The position numbers and the translations under genes were made by a program. Shown in pieces: positions 17,033 to 25,806 of a stretch of DNA of 64,000 bases; the first letter of the stretch is position 1; every line of letters begins with the position of its first letter. The notes under the pieces were generated by a model. It had not been told where the DNA came from. It searched no databases and saw nothing but the letters and a program-made list of their open reading frames with translations. The DNA is from Aeromonas sanarellii (GTDB taxonomy: Bacteria > Pseudomonadota > Gammaproteobacteria > Enterobacterales > Aeromonadaceae), in contig NZ_CDBN01000077.1 of NCBI RefSeq assembly GCF_000820085.1, positions 43,188-107,187 of the forward strand. The letters are read 5' to 3'.

Positions 17033-18307
17033 ATGCCAACCGCCATTGCCCTGGTCGACGTGAACAACTTCTACGCCTCTTGCGAGCGGCTGTTTCGCCC
17101 CGACCTCAAGGGGGTGCCGATCGTTGTGCTCTCCAACAACGATGGCTGTGTCGTGGCCAGATCGGCAGAGGCCAAGCGGTTGGGGGTCAAGATGGGGATT
17201 CCCTACTTCCAGATCCGCGAGCTCTATGAAGAGCAGGGCGGCATCTGGTTCAGCTCCAACTACGCCCTCTATGGCGACCTGTCGAACCGGGTGATGACGA
17301 CCCTGGAGAGCATGGCCCCAACCGTCGAGGTCTACAGCATTGATGAAGCGTTCATCGAGCTCAGCGAAAGTTGGGCCGGTGACCTGCTGGCCTATGGCCG
17401 CCAGATCCGCGAACGGGTGCAGCAGTGGACCGGCCTCACTGTCGGGGTGGGCATTGCGCCGACCAAGACCCTGGCCAAGCTGGCGAACTACGCCGCCAAG
17501 AAGTGGCCTGCCACCGGCGGTGTGGTGGATCTGCGTGATGAGGGGCGCCGCGCCAAGCTGATGGCCATCACCCCGGTTGAGGAAGTCTGGGGGATAGGGC
17601 GCAAGCTGACCGCCAAGCTCAACAAACAGGGCATCAACACCGTGGCGGATCTGGTGGGTGCCGACCCCAAGAGTCTGCGCCGACAGTATGGGGTCGTCGT
17701 CGAGCGCACCGTACAGGAGCTGAGGGGGATCCCCTGTGCCGAGCGGGAGCCGACAGCCCAGGCCAAGCAGCAGATCATCTGCAGCCGGAGTTTTGGTGAA
17801 CGCATCACGGCGTTTGGCCCCATGCGGGAGGCGCTGGCCGGCTACATGGAGCGGGCCGTGGAAAAGCTCAGAGCAGAGGGCATGTGCTGCCGGCACGTCA
17901 CCCTCTTTATAAGGAGCAGCCCCTTCTCGGAGCGAGAGACCTATTACAGCAACCAGATATCGACCCGGATGCAGACCCCCACCTCAGACACCCGGGACCT
18001 GCTTGCCCTGGTTGAACCGCTGCTGCGCCGTATCTGGCGGGATGATGTCCGCTATATGAAGGGCGGGGTCATGCTGGCCGACTTCACCCCGGCCAGCATG
18101 CACCAGGGAGACCTGTTCGCTGATCGGCAGCAGGATCCCCGCAGCGAGGCACTGATGAAGGTGATTGACCAGATCAATCAGGGAAGGCTGGGGAAGGTCT
18201 ACTTCGCGGCCAGGGGCCGTGATACTAGAGAGTGGACGATGAAGCGGGAGCAGCTCAGCCCCCGCTATACCACCTGCATCAACGAGCTCCCCGCGGTGAA
18301 AGCATGA
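17033..18307 (+). CDS. umuC: UmuC-like DNA polymerase V catalytic subunit
   Basis: A Y-family translesion polymerase of 424 residues, the usual UmuC length. It starts with [17 protein letters not shown] (metal-binding Asp in the VDVN motif), has [10 protein letters not shown] (catalytic Asp-Glu) near residues 101-110, and the thumb-region helix-hairpin-helix motif [16 protein letters not shown]. The C-terminal little-finger and UmuC-specific segments are complete. The start is two bases after the umuD stop, so the two are translated together under the LexA box. Its presence would give SOS-induced mutagenesis to the host of the island. Confidence 0.95.
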   Translation: MPTAIALVDVNNFYASCERLFRPDLKGVPIVVLSNNDGCVVARSAEAKRLGVKMGIPYFQIRELYEEQGGIWFSSNYALYGDLSNRVMTTLESMAPTVEVYSIDEAFIELSESWAGDLLAYGRQIRERVQQWTGLTVGVGIAPTKTLAKLANYAAKKWPATGGVVDLRDEGRRAKLMAITPVEEVWGIGRKLTAKLNKQGINTVADLVGADPKSLRRQYGVVVERTVQELRGIPCAEREPTAQAKQQIICSRSFGERITAFGPMREALAGYMERAVEKLRAEGMCCRHVTLFIRSSPFSERETYYSNQISTRMQTPTSDTRDLLALVEPLLRRIWRDDVRYMKGGVMLADFTPASMHQGDLFADRQQDPRSEALMKVIDQINQGRLGKVYFAARGRDTREWTMKREQLSPRYTTCINELPAVKA

Positions 18308-18662
18308 ATATAACCAGCTTGGTCTACAGCTGCTGGTGAGACGCCAACTTAGCATCCTGTGCAAAGCGCTGATATGCGCCTTACTAACTGTACGTAACCA
18401 TAGAATTACCCCAGTCACACTGACTTAGGGTGGACATTTTCTACGCGGGGCGAGAGCACACCTCGTTAAATCAAGTAACCAGCTCGATTTTTACTCATTA
18501 AACACACAACCCAAGAGTAAATAGCACTCGGCATTACTCCGCAGCGTGAGCGATATTCATACCGATTGATGCAATTTTGCTCTGCCTACTTATTTTTAGG
18601 TTAGTGTACTCTCACCCTGATTCTATACGTAACTAGTTGAAGGGCTGCGACACCTCACGAAC
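18308..18662. other. Intergenic region after umuC
   Basis: These 355 bases between the convergent umuC and LRAT-domain genes hold no recognisable gene, repeat or strong hairpin. Base composition is lower in GC than the backbone, as in the genes that follow. Confidence 0.5.
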
Positions 18663-19226
18663 TCAGAGTGGAACATAGTTGTTCGCTTTTATCGTCCGGC
18701 TCTTTTCGATATTAAGTTCGATCAGTTTGTTGACTTGGGTAGAGGTATGGATGCCAACCTTGCACCAGAGAGCAAAATGTTCGCAGTTAGCAAGCAGCAG
18801 ATTGTACTCAGCAAAGCCCAAACATCGCTCAGCCCGACTTGCGCACTCTTCTCGCGAATAAATGTGATAATCATTGGTCGCGAACCAATTATAAAGACTC
18901 TTTGCGAACAAGCTGGAAGCGCCCGATGAAAACAACAAAGCCGGAACTAAGATAGCTAGATCTGAATTGGTTAAGAAGGTTATAACCCTTCCCAACAAAC
19001 CCTGTTCTTTCTCACCAAAGCCCATCACATCGAACCGATCCGCATCTCGGATAAAATGACGCATGTTTGTCCGCATGATGCTATTGCCATCGCTTTTATC
19101 ACTGTTAGGACTGGTGAAGTGGACGATCATATCGTTGCCTACATATACACCGTAATGATCGTAGAACCGACGGCTGACCCGAAGAACCATACCCCGCTGA
19201 ATACTGTCCACTTCTAACGGTCCCAC
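18663..19226 (-). CDS. LRAT/NlpC-P60-fold protein
   Basis: A 187-residue protein with the circularly permuted papain-like fold of lecithin:retinol acyltransferase (LRAT) family. The active-site set is present: His24 in FYDHYGVYVG, a second His36 in MIVHFTSP, and Cys148 in LLANCEHFALWC, the diagnostic NCEHF box. A hydrophobic stretch lies near residues 90-110. Bacterial relatives are putative acyltransferases, phospholipases or peptidases; the reaction here is unknown. The GTG at 19226 is the first possible start because a stop codon lies just upstream in frame; a start at the later MVLRV methionine is also possible. It is downstream of druE on the same strand, 235 bases away. Confidence 0.75.
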   Translation of the reverse strand: MGPLEVDSIQRGMVLRVSRRFYDHYGVYVGNDMIVHFTSPNSDKSDGNSIMRTNMRHFIRDADRFDVMGFGEKEQGLLGRVITFLTNSDLAILVPALLFSSGASSLFAKSLYNWFATNDYHIYSREECASRAERCLGFAEYNLLLANCEHFALWCKVGIHTSTQVNKLIELNIEKSRTIKANNYVPL

Positions 19227-19332
19227 CCATTATTATTCGATAATTAAACTCCAACTCGAACCAGTCGTCACTAGCGACGACATTTTCATCTGAGTTGAAA
19301 CCGTGAACTTTGACAGATTTCCAGTGGCGCAT
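19105..19332 (-). CDS. Possible small protein or frameshifted N-terminus overlapping the LRAT gene
   Basis: A 75-codon frame whose first 33 residues (starting MRHWKSVKVHGFNSDENV) look protein-like, with a balanced acidic and aromatic content. Its later part runs in another frame over the 5' end of the LRAT gene and looks like a shadow. It may be a separate short gene, or the true N-terminus of the LRAT protein joined by a frameshift near 19230. I cannot decide between these. Confidence 0.3.
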   Translation of the reverse strand: MRHWKSVKVHGFNSDENVVASDDWFELEFNYRIIMGGTVRSGQYSAGYGSSGQPSVLRSLRCICRQRYDRPLHQS

Positions 19333-19461
19333 GATCTGACATGCCTAACCCCAGCAACTGCCAGATCAAGTCTGAACTTCTACATCTAAGTCAACACAAC
19401 AACTGTTCAACCATCCGGCGATAGCCTCGATCGAGAATCAAGAAATAATCGGAGCCCACTA

Positions 19462-22400
19462 TTAATTAGTGCCCACCTTCAGTTCGACTAGTACATCTGT
19501 TGCCCACTTTTGCTCAGAGTTTTGTATCCGGGCCCCCTCAACTACCCTAGCCATGTGCATGAGCTGCTCTTGAGCTGGCAGAGCAAAGTCAAACCACATG
19601 TCACTGTGCGAACCAAAGCGAACCTGCCAATAGGCGACACCTTGGTCGAACCGGACTTTCAGCGTCCTGCCGTCTTCAAACTCAAGCTCCAACCTACGGT
19701 GATGAGGGATTTCACGATTTGACGACTCCACAATTAGTTCAACTTGACGCCCAACCATTGCCGACAGCCAATTGCGTGAAAAGAACTCGAAATCGTCCTG
19801 GCTGGCCCAGTCATCAAAGGCCTTACGCCCTTGCATCCGACCTGATTTGAATAGGGTCTTGACCTGCACAACCGCGTCGGCAGAAATGCGGCTCTTCAGA
19901 TTATTCAGAACCGCACCCAGGATCGTCACGACTGCGGGGTTCTGAATGTAACGATCTGAGTAGGTCAGCCTGTTGATCTTCGCAGTCGCAATCACATCAG
20001 CAACTTGCTGATCTCTAGCGCCAAGCAGCTCCCAGAAACGCTCACCAAACTGCAGCAGCGACCCATTGAGCTCATCGTGAATTGATATATCGACGATCCC
20101 TACCCCGCCAAAAGATCCACTCGCCCCCCTGGAGAAGTCCATCGCTTTCCAGTCAAGACCCGGCTGACTTCTTGAGAGAACGACTAGCTCATCGCTTTGA
20201 TGCCAGCTGCAGCCTGGGACGGTTGCCACAAGGCTGCGCGAGGCCAGCGTAATAACCTCGCCCCCTATAAATGCTTGGGCAACGACATGCTCACCTGGCT
20301 TAGTAATGGCATTCCCGACATTAACTCCAAGGCTCGACAGCCGCTCGAGATCCTGCACGAGCTCCCCATCGTTGATATCCGCTGGCACGAGCAGATCAAC
20401 AGTCAGCTCATCAGCCAGAACATAGGTCTGAATCGCCTTACGAAACTGTGGTGCAAGAAGATCCCACTCCGCCATATCACCAGAGGTCAGCAGAGTGACC
20501 CTCTCAGCCCCCTCATTGATCAGCCGGCGCAGAACGCTCTCAATGCTGCCAGGCGCATATTGGCCATCAGCAAAGGAGAGTTTGTTTTCGGTGGTCAACC
20601 CCACGTGATGAATAAAGTCCGAGCCTAGCCAGTCGAGCGCTGCCTGGCGATCCAGCTTGTCGTGATCATACCGCGTTTGAGAGTCCAGCAGGCACTCACT
20701 ACAGCCAGTTTCACAATGCTTGCAGTGGAGCCTTTCCACCATCCCGCGCAGCAGTCGTTCGACATGCAACGGTGCGCTAGTAGCAAAGCCCGCACCACCG
20801 CTGATGACGTCGAAAAGCTGAAGGACGCGAATGGACTGCCCGCTGGGCAGCTTGCTTGGGCGGGTTGCATAGCCCAGTTCGGAAGCAGATACCCCCAATA
20901 TCTCAGCCAGGGCGGCACGCAGAGCTACAGCGAGCGTCATGGCAATTACACTGCCCTGCGCCGAGTCTGAAATAAACTCACCGCGTACTGGATGATGCAA
21001 GATGAGCTCAAACACATCAGTGGTAGCCACAGCACCAAGGCTTACGCTTGGAAGAATGCTCCCGCTTCCCTGGCACGGGAGGCGCTTGTTGTTCTGGTCC
21101 TTATCCTCTTTGGTCGGGCGCGGCGGATAGTGGTCACCGGACGGAGACAGGTCTCGCGGAAACGTTCCATCCGGCTGCATGGACTCCGCTCGGCCACAAC
21201 TCATGCACAAGGCAAAACCTGTTCCGTGCTCACCTGAGCTATGATGGAAGACCTTCCCATCGGCACCATAGGTCATCGCCCCGACTGCCGGATTTGGCAG
21301 CGGAGTCTTGCTGGCATTTACGAAAACCCAGGCAGTTTCAACTGGGATGAATTTCTGATGCTGGATGTCATTGGATGCCGACACATAGGCATCGGTGACA
21401 AAGCCGGTGGGCCGCAGGACCTTACGAAGGTTCTGGGGCTTAATCAGCGCCTGACAGTCGACATTGCTGCAAGTCAGCTCGTCGGCCTTCAACAGCGCCT
21501 CCTCATAATCCACCGTGCCGCAGACATCACAACGCCACGCGATATCCAATTTCTGAGCCTCTTTGCTGTCTGCATTGAGGTTATGCCAGTGAAGGGAAAC
21601 ACCGGCAGATCTGAACACCCGACCATCTAGAACAATTTCTGCGCCCGGAGCGTACTCACGAATGGCTATCGACAGGTTGCGTGAAGGAAGTCCCTTGTAT
21701 CGGGATACATTGTCCTCACGGTCCTGCTTGAGAGCGCTGCCAGCATTACGCTCACGAACGTAATCCTCTATCGTGAAGTTATCGAAGTTAACCACATCGG
21801 TGGGGAAGCCGTAGCCGGGCAGGAAGGTACGCGCCGCAAGGTCCCGCAACAGGTACTCATTGCAATGGCGGGTCTTTTCTATTTGAAGGCGCTTCAGATA
21901 AGGGCTGTTGGCTTTCGCCTGCTTCTCCTCAGAAAGCAGGAAGCGATAGCTCTTCAACCATCGACTCTGCAATGGCTTGATTGCATCGACTGCACGACGA
22001 CGCAGCTGAGCCGCGCCCACACCGGCCAGAGCCGTGCCCCTCACCAAGTCCTTCAGTGCACCATCCAGATCAGAGACAACCTGCACCAGTCGCTCAATAA
22101 ACCGGTCGCACTGCGAAACACCGTGCTCATCATCGTAGAACCACTGGGTATTCAAACTGGTTTTCTCTGTCTGAGTAGGACCAACCACATTGCAGAGAAA
22201 GTCCGCCAACAGTAGTGAGTTAACGTGCCGTTGCACGAGTCGCTCGGAATTCAACGCCACTACTGGCGCGGGGATCTTAGTCTCAAACGGCCAACCCGGA
22301 TTGGCGAAAACCTGTTGATCATGCGGGTTGTTTTTACAAAGGGTGTAGGCAAGCGCCCTGGACTCCTTGCTTCGCCCAGCACGACCAGCACGCTGCAGAT

Positions 22401-25400
22401 AGTTTGCCGGGTGTGGCGGTACATTATTCATGACCACCGCAGAAATACCGCCAATATCCACCCCCATCTCCATGGTGGTGGAGCAATTCAAGACGTTGAG
22501 CTGCCCCTTTTTGAACATGTCCTCATAGGAGTCGAGGCGTTCGGACGACTGCTGGGCAGAGTGTTCTGCTGTGCGGTAATAGTATCCACCCTCCACCGCC
22601 CGATCATTGATATCTGTCCACAGGTTCCGCGATCGCAGATTGCTGACCAAAGGATCATTCGCCACCAGGTTTCTTATACGTGCCAGCCCAGGCGCATAAT
22701 CGTCCTGCGTGCGATCAAACTCCCACAGATCTGGCAGCTCTACCTGCTCCGCTTGATAGCCTTTGCGCTGCTCATCAGTCAGCCGAGTGAAATCCAGATG
22801 TGTAGGCAGGTAAGGGGTAAGGCCTTTAAAGGTCGTATCCAACAGCTTGTTGGTTACCGGGCAGACATAGCAACGATCAACCAACGAGAGCAGCATGTGC
22901 TCTCTGGGCAGGAAGTATCTGTTCTCGTCCGCTTTGAGCGCCGCCCCCGGCTTGGTCAACTGAGCCCAGGCAGCCCGCAGCCAAGCATTGACCAGATCAA
23001 CGTCAGCCGTGCTGGCCGGGCTCAGACCTGCGCCAAGCAACAACAGCTTGATCAGTCGTTGGGAATAGTTGCCGTTACGGATCTGAGGCCAACGTTTGAC
23101 CCGGCTCTCATCAGCCTCTTTCGACTCCGGATGCCGAAGACTCTTGGCGGAAAATCGACTGCCAATCCAACTCAGCCAGCCCTCATCGACTTGGATATAG
23201 CTATTCTCACGTACATAAAAGTCTAACGCCACCTTCAGGAAATTACGCCAATCATCCAGCGTTAGGCCTTTCTGCTCCCAGTACATAGGGACTTCATGGA
23301 CTTTATCCATGCCAACGTAATCGACCCTGACCAGTCCTTGGGTTTCCAGACTATTTTGTCGCTTTGGACGGCGCCTGAACTCACGGAATAGCAACATCTC
23401 CGCCAATTTGAAGGGGCCGTCATCTTCCCTAAAGATCTCGGGCTTCTGATACATGTTGTAGAGCAGCATAGAGCCTTTCAAATCAGCCTTCTGCTTAAGC
23501 TCTTTGACGAGCTCCGGCCAGGCTAGAGAAACCAGCTTTGGCCTAATTTTTGATCCAGTAGTTGCAGCTAGCATGGCCGAGAGTCGTGCGACTTTTTCCT
23601 CTGCGGCTCTGGCTTCCTCCTTGATGCCAATGCTGCAGTACAACTCCACGTCAGCTTTCGCCTTGGCAATAAGTTGATGTAACACCGACGGGTCGAGGCT
23701 GCTGGCATCAGTCGAAGAGGTGGTCTGGCTCCGCTGGTGCCAGCTCAGAATTTCCAAGACAAGTCCGCGCAACCTGCTGCGCTCGGCCTCCTGCTGCATA
23801 CGAACAGCCATACGCGCCGTGCCCTGCCTGCTGTCCGTAAAGGTAATCAGCCGACGGCCTCTACCCGGCAGAGACTGGGGACCATAATCCGGCTTCTGAT
23901 CTTCTTCCTGATAGTCCTGACAGTACTCAAGAACTGTCGGCACGGCATTGGCCACATAGAAGGGACCGCCAAGCATGGCGCGTCGGAATGGAGACGCCCC
24001 GTGCAGCCCGCTCAAGCCGCAACTGGCGCGACTGCACACAGCATCAAGATCCCTCACCCCAAGGCTTACGCGCTCACAAGAAGTCGCATCGAATGAACCA
24101 GCGAACTTATCAATCTCAACGGGGATATAGACGCTACCGGTATTTTCGAATGAACACAGCACCAACGGCGTCCTGATCGAAAACGGCCCGACAGAAGCAT
24201 CATCCGAATCCTCTTCAACGGGTGTTTCAGCCTGGAGGGAAAACTCATCCCCCCCGGAGCTTTCCCACTGGATTAGCTTTCCGTTCTTATCCCGTGCGAG
24301 CAGATGTGGCTCATTGCAATCATTGCAAAACGCCAGCTCGAATACCGGGCTGCCACAGTTACAGGTTTGTCTTTGGTTGGCGTAGACATAGCCAAAGGGC
24401 CAGCTTTGCTGCAGAGCCGTTTGCGACTTTGCCGAGCAGTTTTTGTCAAAACATGCCCACAATCCGTGTGTAGTACGCTGAAAGAAGTGCGCTCGCAATT
24501 TCAAAAACGCAGGTTCGCTAGCCGTAGGACGAGTACCCGAACACACATCCAGCCAGCGCAGTATTTCTCCTTGCGATAGCGCCCCCCCCCCTTCCTGACG
24601 CATGTAGCTAACCATCTCAGTCAACTTCAATGGCTTAGGACTGGTAACCAGCAGGTTTCTCAGCGCGCGGGCTTGTGGAGAGTGCACCAGCGCTTCGTAT
24701 CGATCGGGGTGAACTTCTGGATCGTTCTCGTTAAACGCCGACATGGATTCGAGCGTATCGAGCGCAACCGGCGTTTGTTTACACTGTGCCAGTGGAGGAA
24801 TGACGCGGCTCCCGCCCCAAACATCAATCTGCGCAACTGGCACCCCCGACAGATCAGAAAGGAACTGCTTGAGCTGTCCTACAGCGTCCTCACCGGCAAT
24901 CGTCGCCGAGGTCGCAACAAAGCGGACATCCTTGGGCGTAACGCCGAAGGCTGTCATCACCCTGCGCAACTGCAATGCCAATTCGGCAGCCTGCGACCCC
25001 ACATAGGTGTGAGCCTCATCCAAGACGATCCAGCGCAGCGACTTCTGCTCTCTGGACATTCTTACGATGGGTGAATCAACCTGGCGCACCATCATGTATT
25101 CGAGCATGGTGCCGTTGGTGACCAGAATGGGGGCCGGCTGCAAGCGCATCAGCTCGCGCGACAGAATTTCGTTAGGCTTTTGGCTCTGCTCACTGCGCAC
25201 CTTGGCCTGCAACTCCGGTGTATTGCCATTGTAAAGGCAATAACGGATGCCACTTCCAAAGCTCTGAGTCCAGGCATTCAAACGCTCGCGCTGGGAATTA
25301 ATCAGGGCGTTAAGTGGATAGAGGAACAACGCCCGAACACCGACCAGCGGCTTGCGTCCTAAATCTTGGTACTCCCGATACAGATCCTCCAGCACTGGCA

Positions 25401-25806
25401 CCATAAAGCATTCGGTCTTGCCCGAGCCGGTGCCACTGGTAACAACTACCGAATGTTTCTTATCCAGTAAGGAGCGCCAGCTAGCCAACTGGTGGGTAAA
25501 TGGCTTCCAGCCAGCACCAAAGCGATAACGCCCATTTGACTTGCCGTCGAGCGAAGCAACAATTTCCCTACTCAGCAAGCGCTCATCACTCGCCAGCTGC
25601 TCCATCGTGAGCGAAGACTCTTCCCAGCCGAAGGTCTGTTCGAACAGCGGGGGCGCCAAGAATGCCCCATCTTTGCCGCAGTCCGCACGCATCAGACTAC
25701 CGAGGTGCTCACGCAAGCCTGGATCGGTGATACTCAAGATGCTCAAGGTGGACTCAGTGGTGCGGGAAAGCGCCTGCTCGACCAGTCCAGAAAAATACTT
25801 ATCCAT
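19462..25806 (-). CDS. druE: DruE-like giant helicase with DUF1998 (Druantia type III)
   Basis: A 2,114-residue superfamily 2 helicase. Motif I is GTGSGKT (125-131), motif II DEAH (263-266), motif III SAT (300-302), and QRAGRAGRS (near 1,140) is motif VI. Near residue 1,700 the DUF1998-type module shows a four-cysteine cluster CKHCETGCSECLL. A further several hundred residues follow, of unknown fold. The size and layout match DruE, the common component of Druantia anti-phage systems. It starts inside the end of the upstream gene (8-base overlap ATGGATAA), so the two are coupled. A run of ten G encodes Gly406-408, where slippage would truncate the protein. DrmA of DISARM and other DUF1998 helicases are alternatives, but are shorter and have different partners. 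Confidence 0.82.
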   Translation of the reverse strand: MDKYFSGLVEQALSRTTESTLSILSITDPGLREHLGSLMRADCGKDGAFLAPPLFEQTFGWEESSLTMEQLASDERLLSREIVASLDGKSNGRYRFGAGWKPFTHQLASWRSLLDKKHSVVVTSGTGSGKTECFMVPVLEDLYREYQDLGRKPLVGVRALFLYPLNALINSQRERLNAWTQSFGSGIRYCLYNGNTPELQAKVRSEQSQKPNEILSRELMRLQPAPILVTNGTMLEYMMVRQVDSPIVRMSREQKSLRWIVLDEAHTYVGSQAAELALQLRRVMTAFGVTPKDVRFVATSATIAGEDAVGQLKQFLSDLSGVPVAQIDVWGGSRVIPPLAQCKQTPVALDTLESMSAFNENDPEVHPDRYEALVHSPQARALRNLLVTSPKPLKLTEMVSYMRQEGGGALSQGEILRWLDVCSGTRPTASEPAFLKLRAHFFQRTTHGLWACFDKNCSAKSQTALQQSWPFGYVYANQRQTCNCGSPVFELAFCNDCNEPHLLARDKNGKLIQWESSGGDEFSLQAETPVEEDSDDASVGPFSIRTPLVLCSFENTGSVYIPVEIDKFAGSFDATSCERVSLGVRDLDAVCSRASCGLSGLHGASPFRRAMLGGPFYVANAVPTVLEYCQDYQEEDQKPDYGPQSLPGRGRRLITFTDSRQGTARMAVRMQQEAERSRLRGLVLEILSWHQRSQTTSSTDASSLDPSVLHQLIAKAKADVELYCSIGIKEEARAAEEKVARLSAMLAATTGSKIRPKLVSLAWPELVKELKQKADLKGSMLLYNMYQKPEIFREDDGPFKLAEMLLFREFRRRPKRQNSLETQGLVRVDYVGMDKVHEVPMYWEQKGLTLDDWRNFLKVALDFYVRENSYIQVDEGWLSWIGSRFSAKSLRHPESKEADESRVKRWPQIRNGNYSQRLIKLLLLGAGLSPASTADVDLVNAWLRAAWAQLTKPGAALKADENRYFLPREHMLLSLVDRCYVCPVTNKLLDTTFKGLTPYLPTHLDFTRLTDEQRKGYQAEQVELPDLWEFDRTQDDYAPGLARIRNLVANDPLVSNLRSRNLWTDINDRAVEGGYYYRTAEHSAQQSSERLDSYEDMFKKGQLNVLNCSTTMEMGVDIGGISAVVMNNVPPHPANYLQRAGRAGRSKESRALAYTLCKNNPHDQQVFANPGWPFETKIPAPVVALNSERLVQRHVNSLLLADFLCNVVGPTQTEKTSLNTQWFYDDEHGVSQCDRFIERLVQVVSDLDGALKDLVRGTALAGVGAAQLRRRAVDAIKPLQSRWLKSYRFLLSEEKQAKANSPYLKRLQIEKTRHCNEYLLRDLAARTFLPGYGFPTDVVNFDNFTIEDYVRERNAGSALKQDREDNVSRYKGLPSRNLSIAIREYAPGAEIVLDGRVFRSAGVSLHWHNLNADSKEAQKLDIAWRCDVCGTVDYEEALLKADELTCSNVDCQALIKPQNLRKVLRPTGFVTDAYVSASNDIQHQKFIPVETAWVFVNASKTPLPNPAVGAMTYGADGKVFHHSSGEHGTGFALCMSCGRAESMQPDGTFPRDLSPSGDHYPPRPTKEDKDQNNKRLPCQGSGSILPSVSLGAVATTDVFELILHHPVRGEFISDSAQGSVIAMTLAVALRAALAEILGVSASELGYATRPSKLPSGQSIRVLQLFDVISGGAGFATSAPLHVERLLRGMVERLHCKHCETGCSECLLDSQTRYDHDKLDRQAALDWLGSDFIHHVGLTTENKLSFADGQYAPGSIESVLRRLINEGAERVTLLTSGDMAEWDLLAPQFRKAIQTYVLADELTVDLLVPADINDGELVQDLERLSSLGVNVGNAITKPGEHVVAQAFIGGEVITLASRSLVATVPGCSWHQSDELVVLSRSQPGLDWKAMDFSRGASGSFGGVGIVDISIHDELNGSLLQFGERFWELLGARDQQVADVIATAKINRLTYSDRYIQNPAVVTILGAVLNNLKSRISADAVVQVKTLFKSGRMQGRKAFDDWASQDDFEFFSRNWLSAMVGRQVELIVESSNREIPHHRRLELEFEDGRTLKVRFDQGVAYWQVRFGSHSDMWFDFALPAQEQLMHMARVVEGARIQNSEQKWATDVLVELKVGTN
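24582..24591 (-). repeat. G10 homopolymer within druE
   Basis: Ten consecutive C on the plus strand (G on the coding strand) encode Gly406-Gly408 of DruE. Tracts of this length are prone to slipped-strand mispairing in replication; gain or loss of one base would frameshift the gene. Confidence 0.9.

Noticed and set aside
19462..25806. DISARM DrmA or restriction-type helicase identity for the giant protein
   Set aside because: No methyltransferase, drmB or PLD-type partner genes nearby and the protein is too long; size and partner fit DruE better.
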